33,766 nt of DNA from CAZDDW01 sp043811105 (lineage in GTDB: Bacteria; Patescibacteriota; Patescibacteriia; UBA9934; CAZDDW01). The position numbers and the translations under genes were made by a program. Positions 21,691 through 29,082 of the stretch are shown in pieces. Below the pieces are notes generated by a model that had not been told where the DNA came from, made no database searches, and saw only the letters and a list, made by a program, of their open reading frames with translations. The stretch spans positions 1-33,766 of the forward strand of contig JBDRNK010000011.1 of NCBI GenBank assembly GCA_043811105.1, given 5' to 3'. Positions within the stretch are counted from its first letter, which is position 1. The number at the start of each line of letters is the position of its first letter.

Positions 21691-22695
21691 TTAATAACTT
21701 TCTACCAAATGTTCTCTGATTTCAGCGGGTTCAATCTGTCCGAACTTCAAAGCCATAATAGTACTCAGATTCTTGATCGCATACTTCTTAGCAAAGAAAT
21801 AAGCTACAATTACTTCCGGACCAAAGCCAATTATCTTGGCTTCACGCAAATGATCAATAATCACATTGTTTACCCCAAGTTCTATATGCCAGATACCTTT
21901 ATCCTTTTGATATTCTTCAATTCGTTCATTAATCTTGCTTGGCAAAAATATACGTAGTTGGTTTAGGAAGGTCTCATCTTCTCCAACATCATATACATCC
22001 AGATAAACCTGAGCCGGAATACTTCCAGTGTCATTGACCCGGGACTCAAACCAGTTTTTATTCTTACCTAAACTGCGGGCTCTTAAAAACAGGTTGATAT
22101 TATTTTTGTCAGCTAGATAATGATACAGTTTGGTAATAAATTGATTGTTGATCTTTTCAGTCAATTGATGATTACGCTTATTCATTTTTTGATTAACCAG
22201 ATTAGCAATGGTTTCAGCATCAGCGCTTTCTCCAATAGCTGATCGTAAATCACTAATATCACCACGAAGTTCAATATCGATGTCCGATTCCAACTCATCA
22301 ATGATATGCCGTTTCAACTGATCAACTTTACATAAACCATCAGATAGATTTGATAAATCAAACTCGATTTGACCGGTTGCTTTTTTCTTAAGCAAAAATT
22401 TGATGTTGTAGTAATCGCGTTCAATAAACAATAGTCTAAGCAAGTCCTGGTCAGGGACAATGTGACGAAGTACTTTTTTCAGTCGGGTCATTTTTCGATC
22501 CATGGCTGTTCGATAATCTTCTGCTTCCAGATCCAAGAGTTCAGCTGCATAGTCCAAACTGTTAAAGGCCTTAAAAGCAATGTCCGGAGTTTTGGCATCA
22601 ATCACTCGAGTCATATCAGAATCACTAAGCAGGTACTGCTCAAGTGAGCGCACCTTTGCTGTAGCGTAGATATAATTTTCTCGAATCACTGACAT
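21691..22695 (-). CDS. atpC: V/A-type ATPase subunit C (d-type cap of the rotor ring)
   Basis: Protein of 334 aa that joins the central shaft to the membrane rotor ring. Mostly helical, with N-terminal YIYATAKVRSLEQYLLSDSDMTRVI and the family's typical RLLFIERDYYNIKFLLKKKATG stretch, which recurs in decayed form (INLFLRARSLGKNKNWFE). It lies 5 nt downstream of subunit E and 20 nt upstream of F. No Shine-Dalgarno. Confidence 0.92.
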   Translation of the reverse strand: MSVIRENYIYATAKVRSLEQYLLSDSDMTRVIDAKTPDIAFKAFNSLDYAAELLDLEAEDYRTAMDRKMTRLKKVLRHIVPDQDLLRLLFIERDYYNIKFLLKKKATGQIEFDLSNLSDGLCKVDQLKRHIIDELESDIDIELRGDISDLRSAIGESADAETIANLVNQKMNKRNHQLTEKINNQFITKLYHYLADKNNINLFLRARSLGKNKNWFESRVNDTGSIPAQVYLDVYDVGEDETFLNQLRIFLPSKINERIEEYQKDKGIWHIELGVNNVIIDHLREAKIIGFGPEVIVAYFFAKKYAIKNLSTIMALKFGQIEPAEIREHLVESY

Positions 22696-22700
22696 AGTTA

Positions 22701-23189
22701 TTAATTGAACAGAATGTCGTTCACTTCAACCAAAGTTTGTTGACGAACCTGTTTTAGCAAGGTGGAAAAAGTAAAATCAAGATCAGCTTCTTCTGTTTGA
22801 AAAACAAAACCACCATTATTTTCTTTTTCTATGATCTTGCCTTCAAGTCCTTTTGTTGACTCTTTAAGCCTTTTAACAAGTTTTTGATATTCAGAGTCAG
22901 ACAATTCTGCTAGCGACTGAAGTGCTTTTTCATAGCACTCATCCAACTGATCCTGTTTGGCGGTCATTTTTTTAGAGTTAACTTGCTCACGAATCTTAAA
23001 CTTTGCTTGCGCCAATCTAGACGAAGCCTGATGTTCAATTTCGCTGACCAAACGCTGTCGTTCATCTTCTATTTTCTTTTGCCATTCCAATTGCAAAGCT
23101 TCGACCTGAATATTTGATTCATTACGAATTTTATTCGCTTCAGTCAGAGCCTTGTCGGCAATATGTTGTTTGATGTCTTCAACGGACAT
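22701..23189 (-). CDS. atpE: V/A-type ATPase subunit E (peripheral stalk)
   Basis: Protein of 162 aa with a long N-terminal helix (residues 1 to about 90, rich in E, Q, K, R) and a C-terminal alpha/beta head (GFVFQTEEADLDFTFSTLLKQVRQQTLVEVNDILF). It pairs with the H/G subunit to form the peripheral stalk. It is somewhat shorter than the typical 185-200 aa. It starts 3 nt after the subunit K stop. Confidence 0.88.
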   Translation of the reverse strand: MSVEDIKQHIADKALTEANKIRNESNIQVEALQLEWQKKIEDERQRLVSEIEHQASSRLAQAKFKIREQVNSKKMTAKQDQLDECYEKALQSLAELSDSEYQKLVKRLKESTKGLEGKIIEKENNGGFVFQTEEADLDFTFSTLLKQVRQQTLVEVNDILFN

Positions 23190-23192
23190 AAT

Positions 23193-23666
23193 TTATACGT
23201 TGATACTTGTAACCAGTAAAATTGTGATCAGCAAACCAAGCACAGCATAGGTTTCAACCATGGCTGAAAGAATGATTGCTTTTCCGGCTTCACCCGGACG
23301 TTTGGCTAGAACACCCATTCCAGCTGCGGATACTCGACCCTGCATCCAACCTGAAGTCAATCCAGTAATAGCGATTGGTAGTCCGGCAAACAAAAATTGC
23401 AAACCGATATCTGGACTAATGTTAGCTATTTCTCCTCCGATTAAACCAACTTTCTGTAGAATCATGATTGCGGCTAAAAAGCCGTAGATTCCCTGTGTTC
23501 CTGGAAGAGCCTCAAAAAGCAAAGCTTTTCCAAATTTATCCGGGTCTTCAGAGACCACACCAGCGGCTCCGGATCCGGCTGCACCCATTCCTAAGGCAGA
23601 ACCAGCTCCGGCAAGACCGATTGCTAGGGCTGCACCACAAATGGCATAAGCAATTCCTAATTCCAT
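23193..23666 (-). CDS. atpK: V/A-type ATPase subunit K (rotor ring), with Na+-site residues
   Basis: Duplicated c-ring subunit of 157 aa with four membrane helices. Residues matching the Na+ ligands of Enterococcus hirae NtpK are all present: L54, T57 and Q58 in ALPGTQGIYG, Q109 in SGWMQG, and E138 in MVETYAVLG (NtpK L61, T64, Q65, Q110, E139). Only the second hairpin carries the essential carboxylate at the usual place, as in NtpK; an extra acidic residue (E52) lies five before T57, where NtpK has Gln. This suggests Na+ rather than H+ coupling, by homology only. It follows subunit I after 12 nt. Confidence 0.94.
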   Translation of the reverse strand: MELGIAYAICGAALAIGLAGAGSALGMGAAGSGAAGVVSEDPDKFGKALLFEALPGTQGIYGFLAAIMILQKVGLIGGEIANISPDIGLQFLFAGLPIAITGLTSGWMQGRVSAAGMGVLAKRPGEAGKAIILSAMVETYAVLGLLITILLVTSINV

Positions 23667-23678
23667 ATTTTTTCTTAT

Positions 23679-25628
23679 TTATGATTTTAAGGTTATAAAC
23701 TTTGTTGTTTTTGTAAAAGGTTTGAATCGACGACCACCACCAACCAAGAACTTCGGGAAAAACTCAACATATTGCAAACGTCCTGAATGGATAAATGCCC
23801 CCAGTGCGCTAATAATCAAGTTAAACAAGTGTCCGCCGATAATTATCACGATCCAGACCAGCCAGCCAATGTAGGCCGGAACCATTCCGGCAAATAATCC
23901 GGCTACCAGGTTGACTACCATCGCGATGATGCCGGTAGATAATCCTAAAGCCAGTAGACGAGAATATGATAGAACATCGCTAAGATAGCCAACAAGACCA
24001 TAAAGACTAGATACTCCGGAAGCCAATTTTAAGAATACATTCTTCTGTTCCCTGCCTTGAGTTAAGATCATAGCAATAACACCGACCAGAAGCAAGATAT
24101 TGGCGAAACCAGTTAAAGATTCCGGTAAAACAGCAACCTTGACACAGATCCAGAAGCCAATAAACAGTAGAAACAAAGCCCAAAGTCCACCACCAAGCAA
24201 TCCATCAAGTGCTCGGCCGTGCTTAATTTGCCAATAAGCTCCAAGTAGATTTCCAAACACCAACTGAATAAATCCCAGAATGAATGACATAATCATCACT
24301 GACATTGGATTTTGCACAGGATCAACCATCTGTATGGCTCTTAATGCACTAACCAGTGGCCCATTACCAAGATCAGCCAAAGCTATTCCAAACCAGCCAC
24401 CATATAATGCTCCAACAATAATCGTTAACAAACCACAAAAAACCATTAACCACATTAATTTTTTGGCACCACCTTGTGGTTTCATTACCCTAATTGCGAT
24501 ATATGCCAGTAATGCCAAGACAAATCCATAAGCTGCGTCTGATAAACAAAGAGCAAAGTAAAGAATAAAAAACGGTGCTAGATACATTGTCGGATCCGGT
24601 TCTTTATATAAAGGTGCCCCGTAAATTTCAGTAACCGCTTCAAACGGTTGAATTGCTTTAGGGTTTGCCAGTACGATCGGAATGTTTTCGTCCTTTTTTA
24701 TCTCAACCTCTTCTAAAACAAACTGATTAGTCACTTCTTGAATTCGTTTTTTTAACTCAGGAATTGCTTGATTAGGTAGCCAACCAAGAATACTAATGGT
24801 TTCTGTTGTGGAAATAGCCTTTTTTGCTGCTTCGTCCTGATCTTTGGACCAGGTCAAATAGTCATATAAAATCTGGAAATTTTCTATATTTGGTGAGTAT
24901 GACTTTATCTTTGCTTTCATTAGCTCAACTTTCTGGCGGTTTGTTCGGATAGTTTCGTCAAGTTCTTTAATCTGATCAGCAATACTTTTAATATCACCCA
25001 CGGAAAGCTCTGCCGGCTTAAAGTCAGAAATTTCAAAAAGAGTACCAATGGCTTCCGATGCTTCTTTAACAGCAATAATTACCACTCGCACCTCTCTTTC
25101 GCTTTCACTTATTTTTGTATACTCGATTAATTTTTCTTCAGCAATTTTATTGCGAAAATCCTCAAAACGAGTAATTGGAACCACTCCAATATGTACATCT
25201 ACAAATTTGGTTTCACTGGGATCAATCGTCGGTAAACCACGCCAGCTTTGCAAAAACTTAATCCTTCGTCGATCCTGACTGATGCTATTGATCAAGGTAT
25301 TATATTCTTTATCAAGATTTTCCAACTCAACTACAATTGACTTATAGTCAAAATCCTCAGTCAACTTTGCAATGTCTTGCTCTGATAATTCAGGCTTACG
25401 AGCGCGTAATTTTTCCAAAAGCCCGCTCTTTTTTTCATCCTTGAACTCCTCAAGTAAATCAAGGGCGAATTTTACGTTTGTTTGCCAATATGCACTCTTT
25501 GAGTCGGAAACAAACTTCGCTTGATCAGAGTTTGTGATTTCTTCAAGCTCAAGAACACCGGCATTATGCAAAACATTGATCACTTGTTGATGAGTGTCCT
25601 TTACTGTGGTCAACTGAATTTTCGCCAT
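23679..25628 (-). CDS. atpI: V/A-type ATPase subunit I (membrane stator, a-subunit)
   Basis: Membrane half-channel subunit, about 649 aa. Residues 1 to about 340 form the cytoplasmic two-lobed arm with coiled coils; the rest holds about eight membrane helices, starting near TMYLAPFFILYFALCLSDAAYGF, a family signature. The C-terminal helix pair contains GYLSDVLSYSRLLALGLSTG, including the essential arginine of the ion channel. The ATG at 25628 (MAKIQLTTVKDTHQQV) is chosen because it starts 1 nt after the upstream stop and matches the family; an ATG seven codons earlier overlaps the H/G gene. Confidence 0.95.
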   Translation of the reverse strand: MAKIQLTTVKDTHQQVINVLHNAGVLELEEITNSDQAKFVSDSKSAYWQTNVKFALDLLEEFKDEKKSGLLEKLRARKPELSEQDIAKLTEDFDYKSIVVELENLDKEYNTLINSISQDRRRIKFLQSWRGLPTIDPSETKFVDVHIGVVPITRFEDFRNKIAEEKLIEYTKISESEREVRVVIIAVKEASEAIGTLFEISDFKPAELSVGDIKSIADQIKELDETIRTNRQKVELMKAKIKSYSPNIENFQILYDYLTWSKDQDEAAKKAISTTETISILGWLPNQAIPELKKRIQEVTNQFVLEEVEIKKDENIPIVLANPKAIQPFEAVTEIYGAPLYKEPDPTMYLAPFFILYFALCLSDAAYGFVLALLAYIAIRVMKPQGGAKKLMWLMVFCGLLTIIVGALYGGWFGIALADLGNGPLVSALRAIQMVDPVQNPMSVMIMSFILGFIQLVFGNLLGAYWQIKHGRALDGLLGGGLWALFLLFIGFWICVKVAVLPESLTGFANILLLVGVIAMILTQGREQKNVFLKLASGVSSLYGLVGYLSDVLSYSRLLALGLSTGIIAMVVNLVAGLFAGMVPAYIGWLVWIVIIIGGHLFNLIISALGAFIHSGRLQYVEFFPKFLVGGGRRFKPFTKTTKFITLKS

Positions 25629-25629
25629 T

Positions 25630-25956
25630 CTACTGACTGACATATTCACTGAATTTTTCTTTGATCAAGGTAGTTGCTCTGGCAACGCGCTCTGCCCTGC
25701 CTTTTTCCAGATCCACTAAATCCTGCTTTAACTGCTTAGCTTCAGCTTCTTTATAGCTAGAAGCTTGCTCCATTGTTTTTGTCGCCGCCAACTCACGCTC
25801 TTTTATCAAGGTGTCCTTGACTCTAGTTAAACGATCTTGCCATTCATCATTGGTTTCGTTCAAGCGTTTTTTTGCCTCTTCGTTAGCTTGGTGAATGATG
25901 TGTTTAGCATCAGCTTCAGCCTGTTCAATAAGCTCGATTGTTTGATTATCTGGCAT
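25630..25956 (-). CDS. V/A-type ATPase subunit H/G (peripheral stalk coiled coil)
   Basis: Protein of 108 aa, almost entirely one charged helix (EQAEADAKHIIHQANEEAKKRLNETNDEW), as expected for the H/G subunit that pairs with E. It is the first gene of the operon. Its start codon lies within the CATA/TATG duplication flanking a 135-bp inverted-repeat element, so the natural leader is interrupted directly before the ATG. There is no Shine-Dalgarno: the bases upstream (ACTACCGGG) are the closing arm of the inverted repeat. Confidence 0.88.
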   Translation of the reverse strand: MPDNQTIELIEQAEADAKHIIHQANEEAKKRLNETNDEWQDRLTRVKDTLIKERELAATKTMEQASSYKEAEAKQLKQDLVDLEKGRAERVARATTLIKEKFSEYVSQ

Positions 25957-25957
25957 A

Positions 25958-26092
25958 CCCGGTAGTACAACTTTGAAATATTAATAAGTTAAGCTTTACT
26001 AGCAACGTTGCTAAGAAAGAATACCTTTTTGGTTCTTAGCAAGGCTTTTTAAGATTACCCGGCTGACTACTATTCAAAGTTGTACTACCGGG
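25958..26092. mobile_element. MITE-like element with perfect 20-bp inverted ends and 4-bp duplication
   Basis: The end CCCGGTAGTACAACTTTGAA (25958-25977) is exactly inverted at 26073-26092. The bases just outside both ends are CATA (25954-25957 and 26093-26096), as for a 4-bp target duplication. No ORF is long enough for a transposase. An inner hairpin TTGCTAAGAA/TTCTTAGCAA (26008-26017, 26033-26042) lies in the centre. Removing the element and one CATA joins a T-rich leader directly to the H/G ATG. Confidence 0.75.
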
Positions 26093-26108
26093 CATATTGA
26101 TTGCAGTT

Positions 26109-26157
26109 AAAAAAAGAAAAACAGCCTAAAATTTATCCTGTGGATAAGTGTGGCTGT
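26109..26157 (-). terminator. Terminator/attenuator in the V-ATPase leader
   Basis: Minus strand: ACAGCC (26157-26152), inner stem TTATCC-ACA-GGATAA (26147-26133), GGCTGT (26126-26121), then TTTTCTTTTTTT. It lies downstream of the operon promoter and upstream of the coding genes. It could attenuate the operon or end a short RNA of about 90 nt. Confidence 0.65.
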
Positions 26158-26204
26158 GTATTTCGGGTTCGTCCATAGATCATTTAAGAATAAAATCCGC
26201 CCCT

Positions 26205-26233
26205 AGTATATATCGTCAGCTAAAAAGAGTCAA
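26205..26233 (-). promoter_or_regulatory. Promoter of the V-ATPase operon
   Basis: Minus strand: TTGACT (26233-26228), 17-bp spacer, TATACT (26210-26205). It begins 6 nt after the terminator T-run of the upstream GC-rich gene. Confidence 0.75.
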
Positions 26234-26238
26234 TATTT

Positions 26239-26273
26239 AAAAAAGCCGCCACCCAGTACGTTTGGGTGACGGC
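26239..26273 (-). terminator. Rho-independent terminator of the GC-rich minus-strand gene
   Basis: Minus strand: GCCGTCACCC (26273-26264), 9-nt loop, GGGTGGCGGC (26254-26245), then TTTTTT. It is a strong 10-bp stem with one G-U pair, 9 nt past the stop at 26282. Confidence 0.9.
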
Positions 26274-26281
26274 TAGACTGG

Positions 26282-27340
26282 CTAACGAGTAAGCTGAACA
26301 CCAGCTTCAGCTGCCAGTTGTTTCATCTGATTTGCCAGCTTGCGACCGACAGCTCGGACAAACATGGTGTAATTAGCTCCGACAAGGGTTGTGCCATCAA
26401 GGACCAGACCCATAGGAACCAAAGGGTCAATATCGTACGGACCACCGATCCCTTGGCCTGAATTTAGCTCAGAGATCATTTGTCCGACCGTTTGCCCACC
26501 ACGAGGTTGATCCAGGGCAGACGTAGCTACTCTGAGCAAGAACTTCGGGCGCCTCAGGTTGGCGTAGTGCTGTTCGACCAGTTTGTTGACCGTAGCCTGA
26601 GCAACAGCAACTTTGTGCTGAAGGTCACTGACCTTGGCAACGGTAACGGCGACATTTTTATTGTCCTTTTTGTCTTTCGCCTTTTTCTTGGTGTGACCAG
26701 GCTCATCGTCATCATCGTCATCATCGTTGCTGTCCGGGTCATCATCGTCATCGAAGTCGGTGTTGCCTGCCCCGAACATCTCCTCGGCATCAGGTTCTTT
26801 CTCACCGTCATCTTTTTCCTCATCAGCCTTTTCAGGCTTTTCCTCAACGTCGCTGTCATCAACGCCAAAGACCTGAATCAGGATCTGCCTGGTGCCCTTG
26901 AATCGTTTCTTGTTCAGCTTGTAGCAACGCTCTTCTCCACCATCTTCTATTTCGATCTTGGACAGATCCTTGGCCACCATTGTCAGTGGCTGGCTACTTT
27001 CGGATCGGTCACCACAACAGGCCAAAAGTGCACGCAGGTAATCGACAACACTCTGACCCTCAGTGGCTTCAACCAGTTCGAAGTGAAGGCTCTCAGCCAA
27101 TTCATCGGCGCAAGTTTCAAGGGCCTGAGCAGTAGCAAAAAGATCCTTTTCTTCTTCGTCAGCATCATCCCCGGGCCGAACAGCAAACGGAAAGATCTGA
27201 TCAAAGTCAGGATCATCATCCGCGTTTTCGGTCAAAGCCACAATATCAACATCTTTTTGGCCCGTGAGCAGACCAAGAGCCATGTCGATTACGGCTTTAC
27301 CCTGCTCAAGTAGATCAGGGTTGTACGGGATATTTGCCAT
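26282..27340 (-). CDS. Unknown GC-rich gene, acidic-linker protein (352 aa)
   Basis: The start is the ATG at 27340 (MANIPYNPDLLEQ), preceded by GGAGGAAACC; the ATG four codons upstream includes the Shine-Dalgarno itself. No family is recognised. The N-terminal part (to about 165) is acidic and helical. The middle (about 170-230) is a low-complexity linker rich in D, E and K, with a run of eight D and then KKKAKDKKDNK. The C-terminal part (about 235-352) is helical (VSDLQHKVAVAQATVNKLVEQHYANLRRPKFLLRV) and ends in a compact domain. No signal peptide or membrane segment. GC content and codon choice differ strongly from the AT-rich neighbours. It is divergent from the plus-strand gene at 27565. 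Confidence 0.75.
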   Translation of the reverse strand: MANIPYNPDLLEQGKAVIDMALGLLTGQKDVDIVALTENADDDPDFDQIFPFAVRPGDDADEEEKDLFATAQALETCADELAESLHFELVEATEGQSVVDYLRALLACCGDRSESSQPLTMVAKDLSKIEIEDGGEERCYKLNKKRFKGTRQILIQVFGVDDSDVEEKPEKADEEKDDGEKEPDAEEMFGAGNTDFDDDDDPDSNDDDDDDDEPGHTKKKAKDKKDNKNVAVTVAKVSDLQHKVAVAQATVNKLVEQHYANLRRPKFLLRVATSALDQPRGGQTVGQMISELNSGQGIGGPYDIDPLVPMGLVLDGTTLVGANYTMFVRAVGRKLANQMKQLAAEAGVQLTR

Positions 27341-27392
27341 GGTTTCCTCCATGAAAGGTTCGTGTTTATTTGCCTTTTTTGATAGACAAAGC

Positions 27393-27421
27393 AGATTAAC
27401 ACAAAATATTGCCTATGTCAA
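27393..27421 (-). promoter_or_regulatory. Promoter of the GC-rich minus-strand gene
   Basis: Minus strand: TTGACA (27421-27416), 17-bp spacer, TAATCT (27398-27393). The -35 box is 22 bp from the -35 box of the divergent promoter. Confidence 0.8.
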
Positions 27422-27443
27422 GGCAAAAATCATCAACCTACGC

Positions 27444-27472
27444 TTGACAGGACTGAAAAACCGTGTTATTCT
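27444..27472 (+). promoter_or_regulatory. Promoter of the GC-rich plus-strand gene
   Basis: TTGACA (27444-27449), 17-bp spacer, TATTCT (27467-27472). The leader is about 85 nt. The 22 bp between the two divergent -35 boxes could hold a shared operator, but I see no clear palindrome there. Confidence 0.8.
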
Positions 27473-27564
27473 AAGCCGTCAGCTAATTATGTCTATTTGA
27501 CTGATTAGCATGGCTTCAAAGGACCTTTTAACCGAGCACAGGCTCAATTTTCGGAGGAAAAACC

Positions 27565-29016
27565 ATGGCAAGCAATGATGCCCAGCAGGCCTTTTTGAGG
27601 CGATGTCGCTCTGAGGCCGTGGCTCAGTTCCGGGCCTCAAGACTGATGTTCTGGACCAAGAAGGGTATACGCGACCGACAGATCATGCCTGATGATCTCA
27701 GAGATCCAATGGTTCTGCGGTGGCGACGTGATGGTCATGACAACCCGGTTGCCTTGACTGACGACAACATCACCGTGGTGCCTCTGTATGTGGCTGATGA
27801 CGCCTTCATTCCTCAGGATGGCAAGCAGATCGTCTGCTTCGTCTTCTTCCCTGGTGGTCGCGATGTTGCTCGCCTCAATCGAGCGTATGCAGTTCCCATG
27901 GACGGATGGACCGCTGCCAAGAAGGGTCTGTGTACCTGGAATCGGCCGCGGTTGTACGTTCAGGAAGAGCGGGATGAGTGCGGTCGCCTGAAGAATCGTG
28001 ACAGTGAAATCAAGGTTCGTGATTCTCGAAACATCATCGAACTGAGTTTCACCAAGTTCCAGCCCAAGGGAACGACCGATGACGGCAAGAAGAGGCCGGC
28101 CATCTACCAGACCTACATCTATGGCAAGCGAGCCATCTGGATGGATAACAATCCACCCAAGGCTGGTCGGGTGTACACGGTGCAGTTCAACGAGTTCTAC
28201 AACTGTATCGAGTGCAACCGGGTCAGTGACGTTGCCAAGACTGCCGATGAAGTGGCCGACACTTTGCCGGCGCAGATGATTCAGCTGACCACTGATGGCA
28301 CCAGACTGGATGCCTATGTGGCCGTTGGTCTGACCACCACCGACGACCTGACGCAAGTCGATGGCCGGATCAGCTACTTGCTGGACATGGAGGCTCGGGA
28401 GGTTCGTAGCCTGGTTTCGCGAGGCAAGTGCCCGCTGGTCAACGCACTGAAGGAGGCCGGTAGCGAACTCAAGGTGCGTACTCGCGAAGGTCTGGATGCT
28501 CGTGCACAGGCAATTAGGGACGCGGCTTTGGTCATTCGGCCGAATGCGCCCAAGTATGGGCATATTTGGTTCAAGGACGTTGATGGTGAACGCGTGGTTC
28601 AGGTCTCGGTTTTTGCCCTGCTGAACATCGGTGATGATGTCGAAGCGGACAAGATCGAAGCCAAGGCAACCGCGTTGCACAAGAAGCGTCCCGGTCCTGC
28701 CTCTGGTTCCAAGGATCCGGTGGTCAAGGCGGTTGCCGATGCTCTGGAAGCGGCCGGTCAGGACGGTATCGACTTCGATGACGCCACCTGGATCGATTGT
28801 CGCAAGACCTTGATTCTCGAGGCTTTGCCTGTGGCAGTGCGTTTGGCACAGGATGCTGAGCGTAATCGCACAGCTGCAGAGCTGAAGGGCAAGAAGGGTC
28901 GGCCGGGTCGTCCTGCGGTCAAGCCCACCAACGGTGGTGGGATGCCGATGATCGAAGCTCAGGAACCGGCTCCGGAGCCGAGCGACACTGACCAGTCCAA
29001 GGAGGATGCAGGCTGA
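27565..29016 (+). CDS. Unknown GC-rich gene (483 aa) with a basic GRP-type tail
   Basis: ATG at 27565 with GGAGGAAAAACC directly upstream. No family is recognised. Most of the protein looks globular and mixed alpha/beta (NIIELSFTKFQPKG, YQTYIYGKRAIWMDNNPPKAGRVYTVQFNEFYNC). Several cysteines (CTW, CGR, FYNCIECNRV) have no clear metal spacing. The C-terminus is disordered, with KKGRPGRPAV, which contains the GRP core of AT-hook-like DNA-binding segments, then an acidic P/E-rich tail. GC content is about 57% in a sampled line, against about 27% in a line of the V-ATPase operon. Monocistronic, with a strong terminator. It shares start-site style and composition with its divergent neighbour, so the two may have arrived together. 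Confidence 0.75.
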   Translation: MASNDAQQAFLRRCRSEAVAQFRASRLMFWTKKGIRDRQIMPDDLRDPMVLRWRRDGHDNPVALTDDNITVVPLYVADDAFIPQDGKQIVCFVFFPGGRDVARLNRAYAVPMDGWTAAKKGLCTWNRPRLYVQEERDECGRLKNRDSEIKVRDSRNIIELSFTKFQPKGTTDDGKKRPAIYQTYIYGKRAIWMDNNPPKAGRVYTVQFNEFYNCIECNRVSDVAKTADEVADTLPAQMIQLTTDGTRLDAYVAVGLTTTDDLTQVDGRISYLLDMEAREVRSLVSRGKCPLVNALKEAGSELKVRTREGLDARAQAIRDAALVIRPNAPKYGHIWFKDVDGERVVQVSVFALLNIGDDVEADKIEAKATALHKKRPGPASGSKDPVVKAVADALEAAGQDGIDFDDATWIDCRKTLILEALPVAVRLAQDAERNRTAAELKGKKGRPGRPAVKPTNGGGMPMIEAQEPAPEPSDTDQSKEDAG

Positions 29017-29041
29017 TCTGATCGCCTACTAAAACCTAAAA

Positions 29042-29077
29042 GCGCCACCCCGGTCTCGGGAGTGGCGCATTTTTTTT
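29042..29077. terminator. Bidirectional terminator between the GC-rich gene and tatD
   Basis: GCGCCAC ... GTGGCGC (29042-29048, 29062-29068) with an inner CCCG/CGGG stem, followed on the plus strand by eight T. The minus strand has only TTTT after the stem, so termination of the tatD operon here would be weaker. Confidence 0.85.
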
Positions 29078-29082
29078 CCAAC

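Larger units (their letters stand above)
25957..26204 (-). promoter_or_regulatory. Long leader of the V-ATPase operon
   Basis: About 240 nt between the promoter (26205-26233) and the first ATG. In transcription order it holds an intrinsic-terminator-like hairpin (26157-26109), the TATG target copy with a possible 19-codon uORF (26095-26036), the 20-bp inverted repeat with an inner 10-bp hairpin, and the second TATG copy at the H/G start. A 16-codon ORF (26183-26133) lies upstream of and within the terminator stem. There is no other gene between 25957 and 26281. Confidence 0.55.

Noticed and set aside
26150..26205. tRNA-like gene in the V-ATPase leader (GGGTTCG seen on the plus strand)
   Set aside because: No acceptor stem, anticodon arm or D-loop could be folded around it.
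26480..27313. Plus-strand open frame of 277 codons opposite the GC-rich gene at 26282-27340
   Set aside because: It is the antisense of a gene with a clear promoter, Shine-Dalgarno and terminator. Its sequence is dominated by V/I runs created by the complementary D-rich codons.
27637..28680. Minus-strand open frame of 347 codons opposite the gene at 27565-29016
   Set aside because: High GC makes long antisense frames common. The plus-strand gene has a promoter, GGAGG site and terminator; this frame has none.
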